From contig CAVQMN010000006.1 in NCBI GenBank assembly GCA_963713625.1, forward strand, positions 124,001 to 188,000: 64,000 nucleotides of DNA. Direction: 5' to 3'. This stretch comes from Bog-756 sp963713625. Its GTDB lineage: Bacteria; Actinomycetota; Acidimicrobiia; Acidimicrobiales; RAAP-2. Within the stretch, counting starts at the first letter, position 1. The number at the start of each line of letters is the position of its first letter. Shown piece after piece: positions 28,536-36,572 of this stretch. The notes under the pieces were generated by a model, which did no database searches, was not told the origin of the DNA, and saw only the letters and a list, made by a program, of their open reading frames with translations. The translations under genes were made by a program, and so were the position numbers.

Positions 28536-29729
28536 ATGCCCGACACATCCATGACCGGGACGCCCACCGCCCAGGGCGTCGAGGCGGCGCGGGCGCTTCG
28601 CCACCTGGTGGCCGAAGAGGCCGCCGACTCCGAGCGCAGGCGCACACTCAACGACCGCACCGTCGACGCGCTGTGGGAGAGCGGGCTGATGGCCTGGTGC
28701 AACCCGTCCGAGGCCGGAGGGAGCGAACCGACCCTGACCGAGATGATCGCCACCTGGATCGAGATGGCCTGGCAGGACGGCTCACTGGGCTGGATCGGCA
28801 TCGCCAACCTGCCGTCGGCGGCGGCCTGTGCCGCCTACCTGCCCGCCGACGGCTTCGACGAAGTCTTCACCGCCCACGGCAACCGGGTGACGGTCGGCGG
28901 CCAGTTCTTCCCCAACGGGCTGGGCGAGACCGTGGACGGCGGCTACCGCCTCTCGGGAGCCTGGAACTTCGGGTCGGGCACCGGGCACTCGGCCTATGTG
29001 GCCGGCGGCTTCATCCCCACCGTCGACGGCCAGATGGTCGCCGGCGACGACGGCATCCCACCCCTGTTGGTGGCGGTGATCCCCCGCGAGGAGATCGTGT
29101 TCACCGACGGGTGGAACGTGCAGGGTCTGAAGGGAACCGGTTCCTATGACTACAACGTGACCGACGTGTTCGTCCCCGAGTCCCGGACCTTCGAGCTCTT
29201 CACCCGCACTCCCCACCGGGGCTCGTCCGCCGCCTTCCGGATGGGACTCATCCCGATCACCGCCGCCGGCCACGCCTCCTGGGCCCTCGGCGTCTCCAAG
29301 AGCATGCTGGACGACGTCACCGAGCTGGCCGCCACCAAGGTGCGGATGGGCGACGATGCCTCCATCGCCAACCGGGCCTCTTTCCAGCGGAACCTGTCCC
29401 ACCACCTGGCCCTGTGGAAGGCGGCCCACCTGCTGGTGATGACCACCTTCGCCGACGTCGAACGGGCCGTCACCGACGGGGAGGATCTGACCCCGACCAT
29501 GCGGGCGGACCTGCGGGTGGCAGCCACCTTCGCCACCGAGGCCAGCCGTGAGATCGTGCAGTGGGCCCACCTGGCCGCCGGTACCTCGGCCATCCGCGAG
29601 GGGAGCCGGCTCGAACGGGCGTTCCGGGACATGTACACCGGGACCCAGCACGTCTTCATCGGCGAGAAGACCTACATCGACGCCGCCCAGATCTACCTCG
29701 GACTGGCCGACGACAAATTCGGGTTCTGA
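28536..29729 (+). CDS. Acyl-CoA-dehydrogenase-fold flavoprotein, possible group D monooxygenase
   Basis: The 397 residues align with the type that uses reduced flavin to hydroxylate aromatics (HsaA/DszC-like): an N-terminal helical domain, the central barrel with LSGAWNFGSGTGHS and WNVQGLKGTGSYDYNVTDVFVPE, and a C-terminal helical bundle ending in the FIGEKTYIDAAQIYLG stretch. The Gly/Ser-rich SGAWNFGSG segment is typical of the monooxygenase subgroup. No glutamate base of classical acyl-CoA dehydrogenases is evident in that position. It is the last gene of the plus-strand run and points toward the aldehyde dehydrogenase gene. Confidence 0.8.
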   Translation: MPDTSMTGTPTAQGVEAARALRHLVAEEAADSERRRTLNDRTVDALWESGLMAWCNPSEAGGSEPTLTEMIATWIEMAWQDGSLGWIGIANLPSAAACAAYLPADGFDEVFTAHGNRVTVGGQFFPNGLGETVDGGYRLSGAWNFGSGTGHSAYVAGGFIPTVDGQMVAGDDGIPPLLVAVIPREEIVFTDGWNVQGLKGTGSYDYNVTDVFVPESRTFELFTRTPHRGSSAAFRMGLIPITAAGHASWALGVSKSMLDDVTELAATKVRMGDDASIANRASFQRNLSHHLALWKAAHLLVMTTFADVERAVTDGEDLTPTMRADLRVAATFATEASREIVQWAHLAAGTSAIREGSRLERAFRDMYTGTQHVFIGEKTYIDAAQIYLGLADDKFGF

Positions 29730-29753
29730 CCCCGGGCCCGATCGAGGCCCCGG

Positions 29754-31187
29754 TCAGAGCTGCATGGACTTGACCTCGAGGTACTCCTCCAGACCGAAGG
29801 CACCGAACTCGCGCCCGTTGCCCGACTGCTTGTACCCCCCGAACGGAGCCATGGGGTTGAACCCGCCTCCGTTGATCTCGACCTGACCGGTCCGCAGGCG
29901 CCGGGCCACCGCCTGGGCCCGATCCGGATCCGCGGACCAGACGCCGCCGGCCAGCCCGTACTCGGTGTCGTTGGCGATGTCCACGGCCTCCTCCTCCGAG
30001 TCGTAGGGGATGATGGCCAACACCGGGCCGAAGATCTCGTCGCGGGCGATGGTCATGTCGCGGGTCACCGACGAGAAGACGGTGGGCCTGACGAAGAAGC
30101 CGGTGTCGAGACCCTCGGGTGCCTCCGACCCTCCGGTCACCAGGGTGGCCCCCTCGCCGATCCCCTTGTCGATGTAGTTGCGCACACGGTCCCGTTGCAC
30201 GGCGGACACCAGCGGACCGATGCGGGTCTCCGCCTCGAAGGGGTCGCCGGGGGTGGAGGACTCCGCCGCCGATGCGGCCAGCGCCTCCACTTCGGCCAGC
30301 CGGCCCCGGGGGACCAGCATCCGGGTCAGGGCGCTGCAGGTCTGCCCGGAGTTGATGTAGCACTTGCGCACGCCGTCGGGAACGGCCTGGTCCAGATCGG
30401 CATCGTCGAGGATCACGTTGGCCGACTTGCCCCCCAGCTCCAACGTCACCCGCTTGACGGTGGCCGAGGCCAACTCGGAGACCCGCCTCCCGGCCCGGGT
30501 GGAGCCGGTGAACGACACCATGTCGACACCGCGATGGGCGGCGATGGCCTCGCCGACCACGGGCCCGAACCCGGTGACCAGATTGAACACCCCCGGCGGG
30601 AGTCCGACCTGTTCGAAGATCTGGGCCAGGACGAAGGCGTTGAGCGGGGCCACCTCGCTGGGCTTCAGCACGACGGTGCATCCCGCGGCCAGGGCCGGCG
30701 CCACCTTGGCCGCGATCTGGTGGAGCGGGTAGTTCCAGGGCGTGATGCACCCGACCACGCCGATGGGCTCGCGCACCACCAGGGAGTTGCCGATGGTCTG
30801 CTCCCAGGTGAAGTCGGCGGCCACCTGGGCCATGGCCCCGAAGCTGGCCATCGGCAGCCCGACCTGCACCAGCTGGGAAAGAACCAGTGGCATCCCCACC
30901 TCGTGGGTGATGAGCGCGGCCAGGTCCTCCATCTGCGCGCCCAGGGTCTCGCTGACCTCGGTCAGCAGGGCTGTCCGTTCGGCGACCGGCGTGGCCGACC
31001 AGGCCGGGAACGCATCACGGGCGGCGGAGACGGCCCGGTCGATGTCCTCGACCGTGCCCTCGGGGACCGTGCCGATGACCTCTTCGCTGGTCGAGTCGAT
31101 CACCTCGATCGAACCCTTCCCGGTGGACGGCACCCAGCGGCCGCCCACAAAAAGCTGGTCACGAACGTCGGTCTTCATCGTCGGCAT
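29754..31187 (-). CDS. NAD(P)-dependent aldehyde dehydrogenase
   Basis: Oxidises an aldehyde to its acid. The 477 residues have the cofactor-binding ITPWNYPLHQ and VLKPSEVAP, the base Glu in VTLELGGKSANVILDDAD and the nucleophile Cys in YINSGQTCSA, in the usual order. The start at 31187 is preferred because GAGGAG lies just upstream; the annotated domain starts at the next Met. It converges on the flavoprotein gene, with 24 bp between stops, and faces tetR across a repeat-bearing region. Confidence 0.92.
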   Translation of the reverse strand: MPTMKTDVRDQLFVGGRWVPSTGKGSIEVIDSTSEEVIGTVPEGTVEDIDRAVSAARDAFPAWSATPVAERTALLTEVSETLGAQMEDLAALITHEVGMPLVLSQLVQVGLPMASFGAMAQVAADFTWEQTIGNSLVVREPIGVVGCITPWNYPLHQIAAKVAPALAAGCTVVLKPSEVAPLNAFVLAQIFEQVGLPPGVFNLVTGFGPVVGEAIAAHRGVDMVSFTGSTRAGRRVSELASATVKRVTLELGGKSANVILDDADLDQAVPDGVRKCYINSGQTCSALTRMLVPRGRLAEVEALAASAAESSTPGDPFEAETRIGPLVSAVQRDRVRNYIDKGIGEGATLVTGGSEAPEGLDTGFFVRPTVFSSVTRDMTIARDEIFGPVLAIIPYDSEEEAVDIANDTEYGLAGGVWSADPDRAQAVARRLRTGQVEINGGGFNPMAPFGGYKQSGNGREFGAFGLEEYLEVKSMQL

Positions 31188-31300
31188 GGTGCTCCTCACG
31201 TGGTGATATCCCAGTCAACCCGGTGCTGGACCGAACTCCTCGTCCCGCGGAAGCCCACATTAGGGGGTCGGCCACCGGTCGGCCCGAGACGCCGACCGAA

Positions 31301-31360
31301 CCGGACGCCGTTCGAGGAGACGGGACGCCGTTCGAGGAGACGGGACGCCCTTCGAGGAGG
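31301..31360. repeat. Three-copy 20-bp tandem repeat
   Basis: The unit, roughly CGGGACGCCGTTCGAGGAGA, occurs at 31301-31320, 31321-31340 and 31341-31360, with one or two mismatches in the outer copies. It lies between divergent aldehyde dehydrogenase and tetR genes and is a candidate variable-number repeat or regulatory array. Confidence 0.85.
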
Positions 31361-31427
31361 AGGGTCCACCGTGGGCGACGGGGACCCGGCGGAGTCGGGC
31401 GGGCCCGGCGGGGCTCCACGGTATTGC

Positions 31428-31443
31428 ATAACGCTTCCGATAT
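31428..31443. promoter_or_regulatory. Candidate TetR operator
   Basis: An imperfect 16-bp palindrome, ATAACG-CTTC-CGATAT, lies 57 bp upstream of the tetR start in an AT-rich patch. Five of six arm positions pair. It could be the site through which the regulator controls itself and the opposing aldehyde dehydrogenase gene. Confidence 0.4.
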
Positions 31444-31499
31444 ATGTACGGTGGGCCCCGGCAGGAGACCACGACCGGAGGCCCGCCCAGCGGGGGGAC

Positions 31500-32144
31500 A
31501 TGGCAAAGACCCAACAGGAACGCAAAGCCGAGACGAGGGCACGGCTTCTCACTGCCGCGGCCGAGCTCTTCGCCGAACAGGGTGTCGACGCGGTGTCCGT
31601 GGACGCGGTGGCCGAAGCGGCGGGACGGACCTCGGGCGCCGTCTACGCCCACTTCGGCAGCAAGCAGGGTCTGCTCCTCGCCCTCCTCGACTCGTGGAAG
31701 GACTCGGTACGCACCGTGCTCCTGGCTGAAGTGGCGGTGACCGAATCACCCCGGGGGCAGCTGGCCGCCGTGTGGGACAACGTGGCCGACAACGCCGATG
31801 CCGAGTCAGGACGGTGGGCCCTCCTCGAGCACGAGCTCTGGCTGCGCGCCGCCCGGGACGGCGAAGTGGCCGACGTGATCCGTGAGCGCGACGCCGAGGC
31901 CCGCCGCTTCAGCGCCCACCAACTGGCGGGGTGGACGGCGGCGGTGGGCACGAGCCCGGCCGCCGAACCCGAGGACTTGGCCGTGCTGATGAAGGCCCTC
32001 CTGACCGGGCTGGCCATGCAACGGCGGCTGGACCCGGGGTCGGTGAGCGACGACCTGGCCGTCCGGGGGCTGAGCGCCCTGGTCGGGCTGGACACCCACC
32101 GGACCCCCACGACCGAAACCGGGTACGCCCGCACCTCGAACTGA
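31500..32144 (+). CDS. TetR-family transcriptional regulator
   Basis: Ligand-responsive repressor of 214 residues. The N-terminal helix-turn-helix is clear: RLLTAAAELFAEQGVDAVSV, then VDAVAEAAGRTSGAVYAHFGSK. The C-terminal ligand domain is helical and not assignable to a substrate. The start follows a GGGG run 4 nt upstream of the ATG. Its neighbours, a nitronate monooxygenase 28 bp downstream and a divergent aldehyde dehydrogenase, are the probable regulated genes. Confidence 0.88.
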   Translation: MAKTQQERKAETRARLLTAAAELFAEQGVDAVSVDAVAEAAGRTSGAVYAHFGSKQGLLLALLDSWKDSVRTVLLAEVAVTESPRGQLAAVWDNVADNADAESGRWALLEHELWLRAARDGEVADVIRERDAEARRFSAHQLAGWTAAVGTSPAAEPEDLAVLMKALLTGLAMQRRLDPGSVSDDLAVRGLSALVGLDTHRTPTTETGYARTSN

Positions 32145-32172
32145 TCGAAACCACTGACCGAAGGAGCACGTC

Positions 32173-33294
32173 ATGAACACTGAGATCCGCCAAAAGCTCG
32201 GCATAGAGTTTCCCATCTTCGCCTTCACCCACTGCCGCGACGTGGTGGCCGCAGTGACCAACGCCGGGGGCATCGGCGTGCTCGGAGCCATCGGCTTCTC
32301 ACCGGAGCAGCTCGAGGTGGAGCTGACCTGGATCGACGAACACGTGGGCGATCGGCCCTACGGCGTGGACATCGTGATCCCGGCCAAGTACGAAGGCATG
32401 GACGAGATGGACCCGGACAAGCTCGAGGCACAGATCCGCGGTCTCGTCCCGCCCCAGCACAAAGAGTTCGCGCTCAAGATCCTGGCCGACCACGGCGTCC
32501 CCGAGATCCCCGAGGCGGAGCGGTCCTCCAACGGGATGATCGGATGGACGGCGGCCCACGCCGCCGGGTTGCTGACCGTGGCCCTGGCCCATCCGAACGT
32601 CAAGCTCATCGCCAACGCCCTCGGCACCCCGCCGCCCGATGTGGTGGAGCGGGTCCAGGGGGCGGGCCTGATGATCGGTGCGCTGGCCGGCTCGGTCAAG
32701 CACGCCCTCAACCACAAGGCCGCCGGTCTCGACTTCATCATCTGCCAGGGGTCGGAAGGCGGCGGACACACCGGCGACGTCGGTAGCATCGTGTTGTGGC
32801 CCGAGGTGGTCGACGCCGTGGCCCCCATCCCGGTGCTGGCCGCCGGGGGCGTGGGCAGCGGGCGCCAGATGGCGGCGGCCATGGCCCTCGGCGCCCAGGG
32901 CGTCTGGTCGGGCACACTGTGGCTGACGGTGGAAGAGGCCGACATCCCGCCCAAGCAGATGGAGACCTATCTGGCCGCCACCAGCCGTGACACCATCCGG
33001 TCCCGTTCCTTCACCGGCAAGCCGTGCCGGATGCTGAAGAACGACTGGACCGACGCGTGGGAGGCGGAGGACACGCCCGACCCGCTGCCCATGCCCCTCC
33101 AGATGATGGTGGCCATCGAGGCGGTCTCGCGCGGACACCGCTACCCCGAACAGGCCAAGGACGTGAACTTCAACCCGTGCGGCCAGGTCATCGGCCGGGC
33201 CACCACCGTCCGGAAGGCCAAGGACGTGGTGTTCTCCATGGTCGAGGAGTACCTCGAGGCCACCGACCGGCTGCAGGCCGGGGTGACCGTCTGA
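32173..33294 (+). CDS. Nitronate monooxygenase / 2-nitropropane dioxygenase family protein
   Basis: FMN enzyme with a TIM barrel, 373 residues. The family pattern is clear: GGIGVLGAIG near the N-terminus, the flavin-binding CQGSEGGGHTGDVGS, and PVLAAGGVGSGRQMAAAMALGAQGVWSGT. Many members with this form oxidise nitronates such as propionate 3-nitronate. Other homologues have no known substrate. AAGGAG precedes the ATG. It is probably cotranscribed with tetR. Confidence 0.85.
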   Translation: MNTEIRQKLGIEFPIFAFTHCRDVVAAVTNAGGIGVLGAIGFSPEQLEVELTWIDEHVGDRPYGVDIVIPAKYEGMDEMDPDKLEAQIRGLVPPQHKEFALKILADHGVPEIPEAERSSNGMIGWTAAHAAGLLTVALAHPNVKLIANALGTPPPDVVERVQGAGLMIGALAGSVKHALNHKAAGLDFIICQGSEGGGHTGDVGSIVLWPEVVDAVAPIPVLAAGGVGSGRQMAAAMALGAQGVWSGTLWLTVEEADIPPKQMETYLAATSRDTIRSRSFTGKPCRMLKNDWTDAWEAEDTPDPLPMPLQMMVAIEAVSRGHRYPEQAKDVNFNPCGQVIGRATTVRKAKDVVFSMVEEYLEATDRLQAGVTV

Positions 33295-33362
33295 TCGGTG
33301 ACCGGCGGTTCTGAGGGCGACGGCGGACCCCGATCGGCGGCCAGCCGGTCTGATCGGTCACC
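33289..33362. repeat. Near-direct 15-bp repeat at the nitronate monooxygenase stop codon
   Basis: GTCTGATCGGTGACC at 33289-33303 recurs at 33348-33362 with one substitution. The first copy contains the stop codon (33292-33294). The distance (59 bp) makes it a dispersed duplication and not a true tandem. Confidence 0.6.
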
Positions 33363-33684
33363 ATCGCCCTCCGGGCCCCGGGGCGTGATGGCGCGGTCGA
33401 CACTCTTCGAGTGCACCTTTCACACGAACGCAACACAGACGACGACGCGTCCCCCGGGCCGGTGGGCCGCGGCCCGGGCTCCGGGCCCACACACCCGGCA
33501 CCGGCGGGAATCGCAGGTCACCGGGGTGTCGAACCGCGGCCCCCTCGCCGGCCCGCGGAGCCAGCCGGGCGTCCGTCCACTTCGCGATGTCCCACCCCCG
33601 GGTGACAAATGGGTTACCGTTTCGTAACAACCCGGGGTATGGGTACAGCACGCGGCTTCGTCCGGCAAGAAGATGGGAGCTTCA
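33295..33684. promoter_or_regulatory. Leader region of the oligopeptide ABC operon
   Basis: About 390 bp with no supported gene. A palindrome near the end, GGGTTAC (33611-33617) opposite GTAAC plus CCC (33624-33633, two-base bulge) with CGTTTC as spacer, lies 50-70 bp upstream of the substrate-binding protein start and is a candidate operator. The rest is GC-rich with no clear promoter boxes. Confidence 0.5.
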
Positions 33685-35454
33685 ATGTCACGACCAAAGC
33701 GACTTCTGACGTTAGTGGCGGCACTCGGTATCGCCGCCTTCACCCTGGCCGCCTGCAGTAGCAACTCGAGTTCGACATCGACGACCGCGGGCTCCAGCTC
33801 GGCCAGCTCGGTGAAGAGCGGCGGTTCGATGACCATGGCCCTCGACGAGAACCTGGCCGGGTTCAACATCAACACCTCGGCCGCCGACGAATACGTCCTC
33901 CAGGAGATCCTCGACGTGGTGTGGCCGCAGCCCTTCATCGTCAATGCCGGACTCAAGCCGACGCTCAACACCCAGTTGCTGACCAGCGTGAAGGAGACCA
34001 CCAACCCGCAGACGGTCACCTACAACATCAACCCCAAGGCGGTCTGGCAGGACGGCGTCCCCATCAACGCCGACGACTTCATCTACAACTGGCAGGCCCA
34101 GAGCGGCAACTCCGCCTATACCGACGTGGGCGGCAAGCCCTACGACGCCATCTCGACCGCCGGCTATGACCAGATCGCCTCGGTCACCGGGTCGAACCCG
34201 CCCGGCGGCGCGGCCTGCGACGCGGGCTCGGCCACCGACCACAACGCCGGTCTGTGCCCGAACGGGACGACGGTCACGGTCAAGTTCTCCACGCCCTATG
34301 CCGACTGGCAGGGTCTGTTCACCAATATCGTCCCCGCCCACATCGCCCGCACCGTGGGCTGGAACACCGGGTTCAGCGGTCCTTCGCAGACCATCTCGGG
34401 GAGCTGGTATGAGATCCAGAGCTACACCAACAACCAGTCGGTGGTGCTGGTCCGGAATCCGAAGTACTGGAGCACGCCGGGCAAGCTGGACAAGATCATC
34501 TTCAGCTTCTTCAACGAGGACACCCAGGAAGTGCCGGCCCTCCAGAACAACGAGGTCCAGGTCATCAACCCCACCTCGGTGAGTACATCGATCGTCCAGA
34601 CCGCGGCCCAGATTCCCAACGTCACCAAGGCCATCGTCCCCGGGCTGGAGTTCGAGCACCTGGACTTCAACGAGGCCGACCCCTACCTGGCCAAGGTCCA
34701 GGTCCGCCAAGCCATCGCCTACGGAACGAACAGACAGGAGATCATCGCCCACACCGTGGGTGAGATCTCCTCCGGCATCAAACCGCTGGGCAACCGGATG
34801 TTCGTCAACACCCAGTCGCAGTATGTGAACAACGGGAGCCAGTACGCCACCGTCAACGACTCGAAGGCGACATCGCTCCTCAGCGGATTGGGATTCAAGA
34901 AGGCGTCCGACGGCTACTACCAACCCAACTACGGACCGCAGAAGGGTCAGGACCTGACCTTCACCATCCAGTCCACCACCGGGAACGCCATCCGGTCCCA
35001 GACCGAGCAGCTGTTCCAGGCCCAGATGAAGGCGATCGGTATCAAGATCAACATCCAGAACTACGACGCCAACACCTTCTTCGGGACCAACCTCCCGAAC
35101 GGCACGTACCAGATCGCCGAGTTCGCCTGGGTGGCGGCACCGTTCGTGTCGGAGAACTATTCGATCTACTGCTCGTACACCAATACCAACGACTGCGACC
35201 AGAACTGGATCCACTACGCCAACCCCCAGGTCGACAAGTTGATGTCCGAGGGATCGTCGGCCACGTCCCTCAGCCAGGAGGCGGCCGACTACAACGCGGC
35301 CGACAAGATCCTGTGGCAGGACATGGCCACCCTGCCGCTCTACCAGACGCCCGAGTACTTCGCCTGGACGAGCAGCTACGGGAACGTCATCCCCAACACC
35401 TCGGAAGTGGGCGTTCCGTGGAACGGCAACCTCTGGGGAGCGAAGACCTCCTAG
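33685..35454 (+). CDS. Oligopeptide-type ABC transporter substrate-binding lipoprotein
   Basis: Extracytoplasmic solute receptor of family 5 (SBP_bac_5), 589 residues. A lipoprotein signal peptide ends at LAAC, followed by a Ser/Thr-rich linker. The body has the family order with YNINPKAVWQDGVPINADDF, LEFEHLDFNEADPYLAKVQVRQAIAYGT-like segments and GYYQPNYGPQ. The ATG at 33685 is preferred over the in-frame ATG at 33673, because GGGAG sits 5 nt before it. Substrates could be peptides, nickel or sugars; family assignment alone does not decide. Confidence 0.9.
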   Translation: MSRPKRLLTLVAALGIAAFTLAACSSNSSSTSTTAGSSSASSVKSGGSMTMALDENLAGFNINTSAADEYVLQEILDVVWPQPFIVNAGLKPTLNTQLLTSVKETTNPQTVTYNINPKAVWQDGVPINADDFIYNWQAQSGNSAYTDVGGKPYDAISTAGYDQIASVTGSNPPGGAACDAGSATDHNAGLCPNGTTVTVKFSTPYADWQGLFTNIVPAHIARTVGWNTGFSGPSQTISGSWYEIQSYTNNQSVVLVRNPKYWSTPGKLDKIIFSFFNEDTQEVPALQNNEVQVINPTSVSTSIVQTAAQIPNVTKAIVPGLEFEHLDFNEADPYLAKVQVRQAIAYGTNRQEIIAHTVGEISSGIKPLGNRMFVNTQSQYVNNGSQYATVNDSKATSLLSGLGFKKASDGYYQPNYGPQKGQDLTFTIQSTTGNAIRSQTEQLFQAQMKAIGIKINIQNYDANTFFGTNLPNGTYQIAEFAWVAAPFVSENYSIYCSYTNTNDCDQNWIHYANPQVDKLMSEGSSATSLSQEAADYNAADKILWQDMATLPLYQTPEYFAWTSSYGNVIPNTSEVGVPWNGNLWGAKTS

Positions 35455-35472
35455 GTCGATCCGATGGCCGCG

Positions 35473-35543
35473 GTGGCCGACGGCCACATTGCAAGCAGGA
35501 ACGATGAGGACAGAGGGGTGGGCGACCGCCGTCCATCCCTCTG
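35473..35543 (+). promoter_or_regulatory. Two hairpins between substrate-binding protein and permease genes
   Basis: Perfect GTGGCC-GAC-GGCCAC (35473-35487) is followed by an 11-bp stem (35511-35521 with 35533-35543, one G-T pair, 11-nt loop). Both lie in the 140-bp gap inside the operon. Such structures often cause partial termination or protect the upstream message, giving more binding protein than permease. Confidence 0.55.
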
Positions 35544-35594
35544 CGCCCCGGTGAGTCCGCCGGGCTTGCCCTCCCCGCTCCCCCGCCGGCGCCC

Positions 35595-36572
35595 ATGATC
35601 TCCTATGTCATCCGGCGGCTGGCCATCAGTATCGTGGTGCTGCTCCTGGCCACGATCCTGGTCTTTCTGCTGGTGGCCGAGTCGGGCAACCCGCTGGCCC
35701 TGTTGCGGGCCAATCCGAAGATCCCGCACTCGACCATCGTGGCCAGGGAGAAACTCCTCAACCTCAACCACCCGCTCTGGGACCGGTACTGGATCTGGTT
35801 GAGCCATGTCGTGCAGGGGAATTTCGGACTGGACATCGCCGGCCAGCAGGTCCGGCCCCTCCTCTTCTCCCACCTGCTGGTCACGTTGCGGATGGTGATC
35901 CTGGCCACCCTGTTGTCCATCGTGCTGGCCGTCGCCGTCGGTGTCTACGCCGCCCTCCGGCAGAACAAGCTGGGCGACCGGGTGGCCACCGTGACCAACT
36001 TCATCTTTTTGGCCGCGCCGGTCTTCGTGGTGGGTTTGCTGTTGAAGGACTTCGTGGCCATTCCCATCAACCAGCACCTCAACCGCATCGTCTTCTACAC
36101 CAACGGTGAGCAGAGTCCGACGCTCACCGGCTCATTCTTCTCCCGGCTCCCCGACTACGCGGCCCACACCGCGCTGCCCACCATCACCCTCATCCTGGTG
36201 ACCTACTGCTCGTGGGCCATCTACCAACGGGCGTCGATCCTCGACATGCGGGACAGCGACCACGTGCGACTGGCCCGGGCCAAGGGCATCTCCCCCCGCC
36301 GGGTGCTCATGCGCCACGTCCTGCGCAACGCCCTCATCCCGATCACCACGGTGATCGCCCTGGACTTCGCGGCCGTCCTCGGGGGGGCGGTCATCACCGA
36401 GATCGTCTTCGGCTGGCAGGGCCTGGGCGTCTGGTTCCTCAACGGGGTGACCACCCTGGACATGAACGTCTCGCTGGCCTACCTGCTGATCACCGCGGTC
36501 TTCGTCATCCTGTTCAACCTGCTGGCCGACATCCTCTACGCCTTCCTCGACCCGAGGATCCGGTATGACTGA
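35595..36572 (+). CDS. Peptide-type ABC transporter permease (DppB-like)
   Basis: Inner-membrane channel subunit with six predicted helices, 325 residues. The EAA-type loop is seen as VRLARAKGISPRRVLMRHVLRNAL, which docks on the ATPases. The N-terminus MISYVIRRLAISIVVLLLATILVF is characteristic of the DppB/OppB family. It overlaps the next permease gene by 8 bp. Confidence 0.92.
   Translation: MISYVIRRLAISIVVLLLATILVFLLVAESGNPLALLRANPKIPHSTIVAREKLLNLNHPLWDRYWIWLSHVVQGNFGLDIAGQQVRPLLFSHLLVTLRMVILATLLSIVLAVAVGVYAALRQNKLGDRVATVTNFIFLAAPVFVVGLLLKDFVAIPINQHLNRIVFYTNGEQSPTLTGSFFSRLPDYAAHTALPTITLILVTYCSWAIYQRASILDMRDSDHVRLARAKGISPRRVLMRHVLRNALIPITTVIALDFAAVLGGAVITEIVFGWQGLGVWFLNGVTTLDMNVSLAYLLITAVFVILFNLLADILYAFLDPRIRYD

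Larger units (their letters stand above)
31188..31499. promoter_or_regulatory. Intergenic region between aldehyde dehydrogenase and tetR genes
   Basis: About 312 bp between divergent genes. It holds a three-copy 20-bp tandem repeat (31301-31360) and an AT-rich patch (31421-31447) with a palindrome, which stands out in an otherwise very GC-rich stretch. No convincing coding region is present; the open frames here lack Shine-Dalgarno sequences and conserved motifs. Confidence 0.6.

Noticed and set aside
33298..33627. A 109-codon plus-strand frame before the ABC operon
   Set aside because: No Shine-Dalgarno sequence, no domain and strong Arg/Pro/Ser/Thr bias; also overlaps the operator-like dyad.
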